Shown here in pieces: positions 35,488-47,135 of a stretch of DNA of 64,000 nucleotides. The DNA lies in the NCBI RefSeq assembly GCF_000003815.2, contig NC_049989.1:16218522-16282521 (forward strand), read 5' to 3'. Made by a program: the position numbers and the translations under genes. This DNA is from Branchiostoma floridae. Lineage: Eukaryota; Chordata; Leptocardii; Amphioxiformes; Branchiostomatidae. Every line of letters begins with the position of its first letter. The first letter of the stretch is position 1. The notes below the pieces were generated by a model that saw nothing but the letters and a program-made list of their open reading frames with translations, did not search any database and was not told where the DNA came from.

Positions 35488-35640
35488 ATTAAAAAATAAG
35501 ATACAAAATGTTTGCTTATCTTCTCAATGCATGCATGCCCCCATAATGTGATAACACGTTAAATACCACAATACTGAACAGTATGTGCCCACTGTTTCCA
35601 CCCTGCCCAGCACCACGCATGCATTATTTATTGCCTGACG
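35488..35640 (+). repeat. Isolated unit of the 29827-30540 tandem array
   Basis: It shares tgcttatcttctcaatgcat, gcatgcccccataat, accacaatactgaacagta and tgcccactgttt with the array about 5 kb to the left. Confidence 0.85.
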
Positions 35641-37740
35641 GAGAAATCACAGGGTATATCAGCACCAGGTGCCGTTCAGTCTGCAAAATGTACCACTTTG
35701 CACAGGATGGGAGTTTGCACAGATAAGACATCAGCTGTCTCTTTCTGACTACTTCATGCACCTATACTTCTCTATCTTAACAGTATCTATACTTCTCTAT
35801 CACTGCACAAGAAATATACGCTTGTTAGAGTGGTTAATGGTTGGTATCTTGAATTACGATGTGTATCTTTAGACATAGATGCTTAAACTATCGAGGTGTA
35901 AGAGATCTGTAAAAGACATTGAGTATGTAAGATATAATCTCGACAAGGGTAGGATTGTGCTTTAGATTCGAATCACTGTGATATTAGTTTAGATGTTGAA
36001 GTTTCTAGAGGTGTGTTTTGCTGTTAAAGTCAAACCAGTTTTTTTTACCAAAAAGCAGTTACTCAAGCAACTTAATATCATGTTCCAAATTCAACTACTT
36101 ATTAACTGCTTTTTGGCATATCTTATTACCTGGATGTGTAATTTTCATTGCTGCATGGAAATTTTGTTATCAAACAGTCCTTTTGTTTGTCCTAATGAGA
36201 TGTAAGCAGACCTTAGAATCTCCCCCCCCCTTTGCCTTGAGGTCCTAAAAGTGCCATTGAAGGTGTTAAAGGTGTGATTTGCTATTAAAATCGAACTGTA
36301 CTGATTTTGTTTTCCAATTGTTCTTGTGTTTGTCACCAGGAAAGATGCAAGCAGACATCAGAATTAACCTCCCCTTGCCTAGATGTCCATAAAATAGTTC
36401 ACTCTTCTCCAACAGCACAGCAAACTGTCAGAGTACCAGGCACTTATATCGAGGATCAATACGTTCCTACCTTACTCAAACGGACAGCTCATTCGTCACA
36501 GCTGCCGTAAAAAGCACTCTTAAGTTCACTCCCCCTGGCACTTGCTATTATAGAGATGTTTTTAGCGGAGGAATGTTTCGCAGCGTCTCACTCAAGCTGG
36601 GAAGAAGCTGCTAAATGAATGCATAGCCTGCAGCGGCATGATTTGCAGAGTCATACTAGACTAGTATGTGTTCTTATCAGAAGCAGTAACTGTAACATAA
36701 AAACTGGTATTTTGTACAACATGGAAGAAATCCGATACACTGGAGTCTAAGAAGTTGAACATACACCAGCAAAGCTTGAGATTGAATGTTGTATTTTGAA
36801 GATCAACCTTCTTGGTGACTGATTTCCTCTCGACAAATGTTCTGTTGAAAACGCCTTAAAACTTTTGAGGAATGTTGAAAGCAAAATCCCAAAACCCCAG
36901 CGGCAGTAGTATGAAATATGAGCCTGTGGTTCAGTGCTGTTAAGGCTAATTGCCTACTCTAAAGATTGGAGCCTCCTATGGGCCAGCCAGTTGGTACCTC
37001 AGGACATTAAAAGACCGTATCCACCCGAAAATGTTCGATGTTGGGCCAGATGTCAGCACCGCCCCCAAACGGCTTCCCTTAAAGTATAGCTATACTCCGG
37101 TTTTACTGGCTGTTTAGAGACGCAAAGAGAATACCTCCAGGAACTGTGAGAGCTCTCTGAAAATGTCAGGTTGGAGGTGATTCATCACGAGAGGAAGTAA
37201 ACTTGGCCTTTCAGGGCTTGAAATACTTTTTTCTGCATACCTGCACTGGTGCAGGTGGCATTGAAAATTACCTACACCAGACAAATTTTACCTGCACCAC
37301 TCTGAATCTAGGAAGTATGGATCATACTAAAATTGTTTAGGAACCATTATTTTATACTTGATAGGTGGTAACAGTCAATGCAGCTAATAACAATCCACAT
37401 ACACCTTCATCAAATGACATTTATGTATAAAACCCAGTACATGGAGCAGTGCAGGTTAGGTGCAGGTAGACACCAGAAATACCTGCACAGCTCCAATTTA
37501 ACCTGCAGTAACCTGCATATGCAGGTGGTATTTCGAGCCCTGCCTTTGTCGGTATAAGCAGGTAGCATATATCATAACAGCCTGGGGTGTTCCTGTTGGA
37601 CTTAGAGGGACTTAGGGTGGCTCCTCATCCTTGAACAGGACTGTGACAGAGTGATGGGATCATAGTACCCATCTCAAGGGGAAACACCAGTTTTTACGTG
37701 TCATCAATCTTTTTTCTGGTCGAGAGTTGCAAGGATTAGT
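35641..37740. other. Noncoding stretch with a partial duplication at 35990-36370
   Basis: ctagaggtgtgttttgctgt (36005) to tctccccccccctttgcctt is echoed at 36262-36385 (aaaggtgtgatttgctatta, gcaagcagacatcagaatta). The first copy carries a 70-bp insertion bounded by inverted ccaaaaagcagtta / taactgctttttgg (36047-36116). 37213-37550 repeats acctgcacc/gcaggtg-type motifs. No gene recognised. Confidence 0.45.
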
Positions 37741-38230
37741 GCCATAGTGGCGTGCCCAGTCCAATGGTTAGCGGCCCTGCATGCCTATGGGCGAACATGT
37801 TGTTAGTTTCAATACTTGCTGTTACTTAATCTCCAAGCAGATCCTACAATGGCATATTAGATAGTACCAAACTGGCCAAGGAGTATAGTCAGTCAAGAGG
37901 TGTCCATTTGCCATATAGCGAAACACACTCCTAAGCCGGTTCACTCCTCTGCCAGCTTTTTATACTATCTTATGCTACCGTAGGATCTGCTTGGAGATTA
38001 GCTGTTACTCACCCGGCATGTAGGCAACTGGAAAGGGTCGTGATCCTTAGGGCATAAAGTTAAGCTGTTCATTGTGCCTCTCGAAAAGAGCTAGCAGAAT
38101 TACCCTCAGCTGGTACAATGAACCCTTAGAAACTGTACATAGCATCTGTCTTCTCTGTTACCACCAGTGAAAGTATAGCTGTTCAGGGAGCTTAACTGGA
38201 TCAAGATCACTTTCACTTCAATTAGCAATG
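37741..38230 (+). repeat. SINE with tRNA-like head, split by a MITE
   Basis: The head cagtccaatggttagcgg is A-box-like. The tail (attgtgcctctcgaaaagag, gtacaatgaacccttagaaa, tggatcaagatcactttca) matches 12160-12320. The element is interrupted at 37827-38000 by a MITE with target duplication. Confidence 0.72.
37827..38000. mobile_element. Mutator-like MITE with perfect 9-bp target duplication
   Basis: Termini taatctccaagcagatccta and the exact inverse taggatctgcttggagatta enclose 174 bp. gctgttact occurs immediately on both sides (37818-37826 and 38001-38009). A 9-bp duplication with long TIRs is characteristic of the Mutator superfamily. It sits inside the SINE at 37741-38230 and is therefore younger. 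Confidence 0.9.
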
Positions 38231-39921
38231 AAAAAAGCGATGGATTGTACAGTACTGTTATGTTATAGCTATTGGTGTTCTCCAGGGTGCTGAAATTGAT
38301 ACTGTTATGATAGTCACCACAAAAATAACAGACAAGTATTTTCACAGTCCATTACAAACAAGAATGATTCATTGCTAGCATGTTGACCTAATACCGGAGT
38401 TCTGGTTAGAATCCTGTTTTCAGTTTTTATCATCCTAAGATGGTCTGGTTCTAATTTCTTTCATGCCTTTGTCAAAGTAGCCGAATCGAACTCGATGTTC
38501 CAACCCGGGACGGGTGTCCCTTGTGACCTTTGGTGTGAAAGAACTAGGTTAACAGTGAGTGAAGGTCGTTGAACCCAGCAAAATATGTCAGATATCCATT
38601 ATTTGCTTTAAACATAGACAATTTGTTATGATAAGGCTATGTTGATTTGATTATATGGATGACAAAAAAAAACTTTTCCACCACACAGTAAATTGTGCAA
38701 AGCAGCTGTAAAATCAGCACAGATATGCCGTAGATTGAAAAAAATATCAGAAAACAGATAACGAATGCCCAAATTAAACCTAAAGTCAAAGAATAAGATG
38801 TAAAAAGACAGAACGTACTATAACGTTTGTCACCCCTGGATGCTTAATGCTATAGAACTTTTTGTCTTTGGGTTAGTCTTCCATTGTGCTATTGGGTCCC
38901 TGCAGTCTATCTGTTTTTAGTAACTCATGTTGGTACTGTATGTTGCCTTTTATCATGTCATATGTGTGTTTGAATCAAAAGGAATTTTTAACAGTATCCA
39001 ACAGCTGGTACTATGTTAGTGGGGAGGGGGGCATATTAAGTGTTGTCACAATGGTGATGCAAATGAAGCAGGTTAAAAAAGTGTGGAATCTAATTTGTGT
39101 AGCTCTATTCATCTACACAATATGGCTCTACCTACATTATGCGTTTGGCTTGTGAGAGATTTGAACACAAGAAGAAATTGCTGTAAGAATATGGCTTGAA
39201 AGTACATGTAGCCTTAGTTGAACCTTTGCCACTGTTTTTACAATATCCCAAGAGGTATTACTTGCCACAGCACAACTTCCCCTGGGAAACATTACTCTTC
39301 TTTCTGAGATTGTCTCGATAGGAACATCTTATCTGACTTCACACCAATTATGAATACATAATACCTATTCCATCTCTACCATTAGGAGGTATGCTGTCAC
39401 ATACATGTAAGAAACAAAAGCTCAAAAGTCCCTATAGTTAATTCAGTGTTGGAAGTAAAGTTTAGCAATTTTTCCATAATGTATCAACTAACACAGATGA
39501 ACTTCCATGCTAAAAGCTCAGATTGCTTAAACAATCCTTTACCTAGGAAGGGAGCAAGGGAATACTACATGTTGCTACAACTTCTCAATACAAAAATATT
39601 GACAAAGGCTTAATGATTAGAAAACAACCTGCTATGGAATATTTGCATTTCACAGTGGAACAATAACTTAATAAGCCTTTGTTACACATAATCCATTGCT
39701 ATAGTTTGAGCTTGTGTTTGTGTAATGTTTGACTTAAATTTCCCAAGTGTAAACTTAGCAAAGCTGCCAATCCCGTACAATATGCCGAGCGATAGTTGCG
39801 GCTGCCAACAAATCCCTAAAACCGTATTCTGAGCCACGGCGCGTTTGAAATAATTCTATTTGTGCCTCCCCCCAGGACATTCGGGCAGCCGAGCTTCCGC
39901 CCCTTATCAAATTTTCATCAC
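38231..39921. other. Noncoding stretch with a family C left end
   Basis: About 38638-38670 (tatgttgatttgattatatg, gatgac) matches the left end of family C (25072-25420); the right end was not found. The remainder has no recognised gene; a 89-codon + strand frame at 38886-39155 lacks support. Confidence 0.45.
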
Positions 39922-39949
39922 CTGCAGTTTTAAGTACGTTTTCGGCCAT
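39922..39949 (-). CDS. Possible ATG exon of the antisense nested gene
   Basis: On the - strand, ATG at 39949 has a good context (A at -3, G at +4) and encodes MAENVLKTA plus one base before CAG|GTGATG. It ends one base into a codon, as the 29653-29522 exon requires, and the join would make an Asp codon. Read without splicing, the frame continues to residue 64 (stop at 39755). The donor is mediocre and the intron would be 10.3 kb, so this link is speculative. Confidence 0.2.
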
Positions 39950-40700
39950 AATGTCTGTATATCTTGTTGAAGATCAGGTTAAACTGCCATCACCCTTTCT
40001 GTGATTTGGTTCCAAACCAGCTTAGAACAGGCAAGATAGCTGACAGACCAATAACAAACCCTTATCTCTATTGTGAAAAAGAAGGATGCGTGGTGTACAG
40101 TGCAGTAAGTGAGCACTAACTGCATGGCAAATTTGTAGGTAATGTATTCCTCTTTGGACCTGGAAGGTTAGAAAGTTGGAAAAGTGCCATTTTGTTTTTC
40201 TCGGGAAAGGAGAAAGCCTGGTGCAATGCGTGATATAAATTACTCCACCTTATTTATTTATCAAGATTAGAGATTCACATTTCTTAGACTTATAATTGTT
40301 AAGTAAATAGAATTCAAAATTCTATTTTATATTTTGTTGTTTGTACTTGATCAAAGTCATTGTACTTTTGTTGTGTAATTAAAGCTTCTGTCATTAGGAA
40401 AAATTCAAGCTTCTCCAGTACTAAATTACTGTATTTCTGCCTCTATATATTAGAAAAATCAATATGGATATATTGGATGTATAGATGTACCATTACCAAA
40501 TTTGTATGCTAAACTATATTGATTCTATTTGTTGGTTTTGGAATATTTTATAAACATGCTTAACTGAAAAAAAATAATGAAACAAAGCCTAAGAACCAGA
40601 CTCATGTTGTGTTGCACTCAGTTTATGGAATAGATGCTCTCTGCTTTTGTGATGTCTGCTTGGTATGGTTTTGCTTTAAGATGTGGGAGATCCAAGAAAG

Positions 40701-40912
40701 TACTGTAAATGCAGAAACTTTTGTGGTGGTTTAATGTTCGCGGTTTTCACGGTGGTCGCGTAACTGCAAACTTAAAACCACCGCGAACATTTTTCCATGG
40801 CAGTAAGAGAATGCAGCGCATTGTGCTACCACGAACTTAAAACCCCCGCGGAAAGTCTTTTTTCCCGCTGCCGCGAAATTAAATCCCTGCGAACTTAAAT
40901 GCATTTACAGTA
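40701..40912 (+). mobile_element. TACTGTAAATGCA foldback MITE, complete copy
   Basis: It starts tactgtaaatgcagaaactt and ends cttaaatgcatttacagta, with internal gttcgcggttttcacggtgg and accaccgcgaacattttt. Clear terminal and subterminal inverted repeats; 212 bp; no coding frame. It is the reference for fragments at 468, 5994 and 27804. Confidence 0.9.
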
Positions 40913-43770
40913 AATTGGTGTGGCCTGCACATGTGTTTCAAATGGCTGCTGTACATGTACATGACTTGTACATTTATTATTTATCTGCACACATTCTCCC
41001 TAGAGGTGAAATATTTTACACTCCAGTAATCCTAAATGGTTTATCTGGTTTACTTTGGCCTTAGGTCTCATTTTGATAAATGGTGCACGTTGCAGAGTTG
41101 TCGTCATGCCTCGGTAACAAAGGATTTGCATGTTAAGCTTTATATCTAGTAATAATTCACGTCTTTGTGAGTTGACTTTGGATATTGGACGAGACTTAGC
41201 CTGTCATAGCATTGTGCGCCGTTTATTGAAGTTTACGGCGTACAGCAATTAATCTACTTTGACGGTATCTCAAGTAAATCAATACGCGAGGTCGCCATAT
41301 ATATATGGCTGTATGTCATGCACATGTGTAGTATGATTGTACCACAATGAGGTTGTGGTTTAGTTTTACAGTTTTAAGATAAACCACAGTCTGTTCACCT
41401 GTGTTGCCCTCTTAAGCTAGAAACAGATTTTTTTCAAGGATATTTGATATTTGATACATGAATGCAGTTGTGATGTACATTGTATGCAAGTCAGTGAGTG
41501 GGCCAACCTGTTAAAGGTCATGCATTTCAGGCGTTAAGTGTTACATATGTACAAATTATACATGTTAAATATGAATGAAGACACTAAAATTGAATGACAA
41601 TAGAATGCTGTTGAACACCTTTATGATAATGATGATGACCGCTTCTTTGCTTCACTGACTTTTATGTACGTGTACTCAATGCAAAAGTTTCCCAAGCAAC
41701 TAGGTACTAGTATTTTGATTTGTAACCAGTCAGACGTTTTGGACAGCTTTTACTGTTTTGTCAGTGACTGTTGTCAAAGAAAATAGATACTGTCTGAAAC
41801 ATCGGATCATCTAGTCATGTATCCAGTTGCTTGAGTAACTGTAGTATTGTATTAGTATCTCCTAATGTCTGAAATGTCTGACCTTTTTCAAAACACTGTG
41901 ATGCATTTGTATACCAGTTGCCTTTAGCTCTGCACGATTTGCTTCATTCTCCTTTTTGAAAATTTTTTATAACAAAACTGCAGCAAAAGTTGTACACTGG
42001 ATAAATGCTCTACTGGAGATACTTTTGCACTTTTCTCTGAAATGGTCTCACATTTTTGAGTCAAGGAATTATAATGCTCCCAATTAGTAGTAGTGTTAGC
42101 AAACTGACACTGTCTGTCATTTGTGTACTGTAAAAGACTATGCAGTGACAGGCATGCCAAGCCATCCAAGTAATGCATTTTGCAAGGCACGCAGAATTCC
42201 AGTGCACCAGATAGCAGGGGCTTTGCATGTTTTTGACCTAGGTCACACATGAAAGCATTTTGCTCATAAAAGCAGTGAGAGAATGTGTATTGTGCATTAA
42301 AGGAATTAGTGGAAGATGTGAAGCATATTTTACAGGCACATTAAATGCTGATGGAACAGATATTGCAGCATATATAAGAAGGAGCCTACGTGTAGTACAT
42401 ACTTCTCACAATCTTGCGTATTTGGCAGCGTAGTTGTTATGATTAGTAAAGCTACACACACCTTAAAGCGGAAAAATATTATGTTGCACAGAATAAGACT
42501 GTCACAACAATTATTGCATTGCTGGAGGACAAAAAGCAGACAGAATTATATGGAATATGTGTTATTTCAAATATCTTGAGAAAATGATCCTTGACAGTGA
42601 GGTAGGCAAGTTGGGATGTATTTTTCATGTTCCTTTGTGTGATACTTGTTTTTTGAAATCGAAAATTCAGTGAAATGTAAACAACTGTATTTGATTCTTT
42701 TTGGTTTGGAATTGTGCATTTGACATACACAGCTTTAAAGGGGCATTCCACACCAGAAGTGAGTATTATAATTTCTCAGAGAATAAATAGTTATGCTTGA
42801 ATCAAGTTTGTTTGGTCAAATTTACCACAAGTTGAAGCCTAAACCCAAATGTCACTATTCCAAGATCAGATAGTCTTCAAACTTTTTTTTGTATCTCTCT
42901 AAATGTGTGATAGTCACTTGACTGCTTTGTTAACCTTATACCAACTACTGTTAGCAAGAAAGTTTGACAGAAGTACACATACCGGGTATACATTGAAAGC
43001 GGGTCGGTATGGGGATAGTTGGATTTAGAAAAGAATTATTGCCCAAAAGGTAAATGAGGTAACTTTGTGAAAAGTCGGATGCATTTGTATGCCAAAAAAT
43101 ATCATCTATCAGAAAATTACACTGGCTTCTGGAGTGGAATGCCTCTTTAATCAAGTCATAATTAAGAATAATAGTTAAGAAAATTTGTGAGCTGCTGACA
43201 AATAGTGGCCTTGCATCACCCCTGTACTAGGTAGAATGCAGCTCTATAAACAATTGTTTTGTACTGGATCTAAGCCTTTTATTGACATAGATACTTAATA
43301 CCCGGATTTTCCCGAATCTGATTATCTTGCACAGATTTTAATATTCAAAGATAAACATCGCTCATCTTAAGGGTTTTATGGTATTAGTTGTCATAGGTCT
43401 TCCTCCATAATAAATTGTATAAAGAGCTTTGAGCCCTAGAGTACAAGGTATATCAAGATAGGAATTCAAACTTTTATCAGAATGGGGTGTCATACATTTG
43501 CTTTGGCAAGTGTGATATCATTTTGATGGAGGTGTTATCTTAAGCTTGTTGTCATTGGCTTTCCAATGTTAACATTGTGGCCACTGTTTTATGGCATGTC
43601 CGATGCAAATGTAAAAAAAAAAGTGAACAAGACTATAACAAGGCATGTTAACATCTGACCTTAGTGCTGAAAATATTGCTGTGCTATGGATATGGTAAAA
43701 CATCGGAAAAGACCCTCTTGCATATAACAGGGCTTTTGGGGATTAAGAAAATAAGTGGACAATATATCTT
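40913..43770. other. Noncoding stretch with a dispersed-repeat fragment
   Basis: 41715-41840 (gtcagacgttttggacagct, tgtcagtgactgttgtc, atccagttgcttgagtaact) is related to 21900-22010. The 108- and 90-codon - strand frames at 41924-42250 and 42479-42751 lack splice pairs, domains or repeats. No gene recognised. Confidence 0.45.
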
Positions 43771-43985
43771 AAGGACATGTTGATTCAATTATATTGGAGG
43801 ACATCCTCTGAGTATCCTAAAACTCATGCAAGCATGCAGAAAAAAGTTTGGCAAAAAGTTTGCCTTCATGCAAATTCTTTTGTGCAATGTACTTCATGAG
43901 ATTTGTGTAAAGGTCAAAAACATTTTGTTTGAAACTGAGAAAAATGTATGGATGTCATCCATATAATCAAGTCAACATTGGCTAA
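43771..43985. mobile_element. TIR family C, short copy
   Basis: The left end acatgttgattcaattatat is inverted at the right end (catccatataatcaagtcaa, cattgg). 215 bp; shares termini with 25072-25420. Confidence 0.8.
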
Positions 43986-44089
43986 GAAATAATCTCATAT
44001 TTTGTTTCTCCTTGACAGCATATTCCAACTTATTTCCAAAAACTTATTTTTAACAAAATTGGCTCAGGGCAACTGTTTGTATGCTTTTG

Positions 44090-45050
44090 TAAAATCACTG
44101 CACTGGACAAATGCAAGCATGAACTTGTTAACCAATTCTCTTCTAGGTAAAACATTTAGCTGAAATTCCAACGTATAAATTTTGCTTCAGTAAATGGCAT
44201 TCTTTAATGAGCACTAGTATTAGTTTTTAGACAAAGTTGTAGACATTTCAAGCTCACATTGGGTGCTTGAAATTTCTTTTGAAACATTTTAAGGACAATT
44301 GGGATCATTTGTAGGCCTTTCACATTGTCTATAACGAGTGTCTGATTGATATGAGACTAAGGTTAACAGATGGGGGTGCCGAATGAAGATAACATCTTGT
44401 GTAGGGTGTTTACCATCCAGCCTGTTTGTTTAAGTCTGGGTGTGATTGATATTTCTCATCTATATCATGTAAAATCACTGCACTGGACCAATGCAAACAT
44501 GAACTTGTTAACCAATTCTCTTCTAGGTACAACATTTTGCTGAAATTCCAATGTATAAATTTTGACTCAGTAAATGTAATTTTATAATAAGCACTAGTAT
44601 TAGTTTTGCCCAAAAAGTTGAAGATATTTCAAGCTCACATTGGGTGCTTGAAATTTCTTTTGAAACATTTCAGGGAAAATAGGGTTAATTTTTAGGCCTT
44701 TCACACTGTCTGTAATTCCCCTGTCTGATTTGGCAAAAATTGATCTGACAACAATTCTGCGGCAATCACCTGAGCCTCGCTTATTTGCCATTTTATTGCA
44801 CAACAATTGTACAAGGTACAAAGTATGGCTTACATGTGACAGGTGAAAAATACGCACAAACCTCTGTCGATCTTAAATATGGTTGATCTTCCATCGATAC
44901 GCCCAAAGATCGTGGATAATTTCACGGGTATAATGAGTGCCTGATTGATATGAGACTAAAGGTTAACAGATGGGGGTGCCAAATGAAGATAACATCTTGT
45001 GTAGGGTGCTTACCATCCAGCCTGTTTGTGATTGATCCTTCTCATCTATA
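44090..45050 (+). repeat. Tandem duplication, about 378-bp unit, second copy interrupted
   Basis: aaaatcactgcactggac at 44091 and 44471 starts two copies that share catgaacttgttaaccaatt, agctcacattgggtgcttga, tgattgatatgagactaa and taacatcttgtgtagggtg. The second copy contains an extra 212 bp at 44717-44928 that is absent from the first. Confidence 0.92.
44717..44928. mobile_element. Short element with CCC...GGG termini, copy 2
   Basis: It matches 19501-19729 throughout. Flanks tgtaat (44711-44716) and tataat (44929-44934) are a near-perfect 6-bp duplication, and the uninterrupted copy at 44330 (gtctataacgag) shows the empty site. A 3'-side block reads gatcttccatcgatacgc. Confidence 0.85.
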
Positions 45051-45394
45051 ACACCCTTGCTACGACCTTCTGTCCTCTCCCTTATCATCCTATTGCCATA
45101 GATGGATCATGGATTAGATGTGGCTAATCTTGTCAGTCATCTTTTCTTACGACCTCAGTATCCGTTATCATCTTCTTTTACTGGACGTATTGTGTGCGTA
45201 GGTCGCCCGTTTTGTCTGGAGTAATCTTGCTGCTTAGTGAGCAGTGGATGATGACTTGTTTTATAGTTGTTTTGAACAGAGTTGTGTGCTTCCTAGAATG
45301 TTTATATAGGTCTTTTGCCAAACCATTTCTAAAGCTCATTGAACTTCTAGGCTATGTCATTCTGAATTTTCCTATTTTTAAACACCTTAGTACT

Positions 45395-46113
45395 AATAAA
45401 GGGTTAATCGCCGCCCCGAGGTGTATATGGTGAGATAATCCCTGGTCAGGTGCGATAACCACCGAATAAACCACCGAGTGAGCGTAACAAATAAACACTT
45501 TAATACATTACATAAAAATACATTTGCTATATATATATTGTACAATAGTGTCTATATATAATACAAACATTAAACTATTTCATCATCATCATTTAACTAA
45601 TAATTTTAACTAATCATCTGTTTGTGAGATAGCATATCAGCATCAACATGTGGCTTATTTGCAATACAAACTACATGTATTAAGTGGAGTCCTGGTACCC
45701 CCCATGCAGAGCCTTTTCACTTGGGCACGACAAAGTACGTATATATGAAGTGATTTAGGAAGGTACCGGCTTAATCACGTTAGAAAGCCATAATGAAAAT
45801 GTGTCAAATCAGCATAATTCCTTTTCAAGTATCCCTATATTCCCCATGTGGAGCCCTAATTAACATAACCAATCAATCATAATATTTTTGACAGTTATGC
45901 ATGGTTTACACACAAACAACAGTACAAAAAAAATTCATGACTGTCCCCTGTATAATGGTGCGGTCCAAAAAGTGGTCGGTTATTAGAATAACCGACCACT
46001 TTTGAGGTTACTGCCTGATAACCCATGGAAAATGGGGGCCTCTGATTGGCCAACTCCATCTGGCTATATGATAATAGAAGATGATGCTCTGTTTGTACTG
46101 TCAAATGTAAAGT
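45395..46113. mobile_element. Transposon-like family D, copy 1 (non-autonomous)
   Basis: The left end gggttaatcgccgccccgag continues gtgtatatggtga and gtgcgataaccaccgaataa. The right part gcctctgattggccaactcc, ctggctatatgataat and tgtcaaatgtaaagttaa parallels 61590-61670. A 36-bp perfect palindrome (45968-46003) lies inside. The AT-rich middle encodes nothing recognisable. Exact ends and superfamily are uncertain. 45051-45394 shows no gene. Confidence 0.65.
45968..46003. repeat. Perfect 36-bp palindrome
   Basis: aaaagtggtcggttatt, then ag, then its exact reverse complement aataaccgaccactttt: 17-bp arms with a 2-nt loop inside family D copy 1. Confidence 0.97.
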
Positions 46114-46929
46114 TAATGTGTATCAAGATGTCATAATGTCACACCAAATGAGTGTGTGTCCTCATTAATATTCTTAAACTTCCCCTTTCATTGTGCATAT
46201 TGTATACTATAAGAAATTTTGATTTTAAGACAAACACTTTGACTTAATTTTTGAGACTTGTTGTGATGTTGACTATTTTATAAAAATCTGTACTTGATTT
46301 ACATTTAGAATGTTCACATGTGAAACTTGGTCAGACGCAAGGGGGTCCAAAATTGATCTTGACCTTCGTCTTTCCAACTCCTATCCATTTACCAAGTAAG
46401 ATTACAATCCATCCAGAGGTTCCAAACATATGCAGAGCACAAAATCCAGAAACACGCACATAAGGCCAGACACGCAGAGACATACCAAAAACAATACCTC
46501 CATTTTTCATGAAGGTGAAACACCTCTAATACCCTTCTCATAAAACTGTCTGATATTATAAACAACACCAATTGATGAGAGAGCGATTCCTGCCATGCCT
46601 CGTAACGCGATCATATCTCTCGTCACGCCAATGAAGCCCGTGACGGCGGCAATGCATCTTCATGTGACCTGAAGGTCAGCGCAAGGTCATCTGTTGCAGA
46701 TGAGATCAACTGACATCACGAGTGCTGGCCTGGCCGTAAGGTGCTCAAATGGAGCAAGGATGCCATCAGTTGATGTGTTTTCACAGTAATGTATTAGTAT
46801 GTGCATTTTGACCATCAGTTTGCTGCCTAGAGGGCAAAAGGGATTGAACATCACAGTGTAAAGTTACTAACTACTAAGATGATTTTTCATAGCAATGACA
46901 GACGTGTACATTATGAAAAAAAAAATCAC
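46114..46929. other. Unassigned stretch with a non-repetitive G+C-richer island
   Basis: 46590-46750 (gcctcgtaacgcgatcatat, tgaaggtcagcgcaaggtca) has CpGs and two aaggtca-like nuclear-receptor half-sites and no other copy in the window, so it is a candidate intronic regulatory element. No gene. Confidence 0.35.
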
Positions 46930-47135
46930 GGGTCTTAGTGGCAAGTGTTCAGATGTTGACACACTGGCAGCACCAAATCTGTTGGTGTTTTTGGCACCTC
47001 TACACAGATTAGCTGGGAGGCTCGGTAGGTGTCACTCCACCGTCATGGGGGCAGGGGCATGGCATCAGTATCGAACTCAGGACCTACTGATTCTGATTCC
47101 AACGCTCTAGTCGTTGCGACACACAGACACCCCAC
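46930..47135 (-). repeat. tRNA-derived SINE, minus orientation
   Basis: From 47135 on the - strand: tgtcgcaacgactagagcg (A-box region) and ggtcctgagttcgatactga (B box), then a degenerate body. A cloverleaf does not close well; it is a SINE, not a tRNA gene. Confidence 0.7.
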
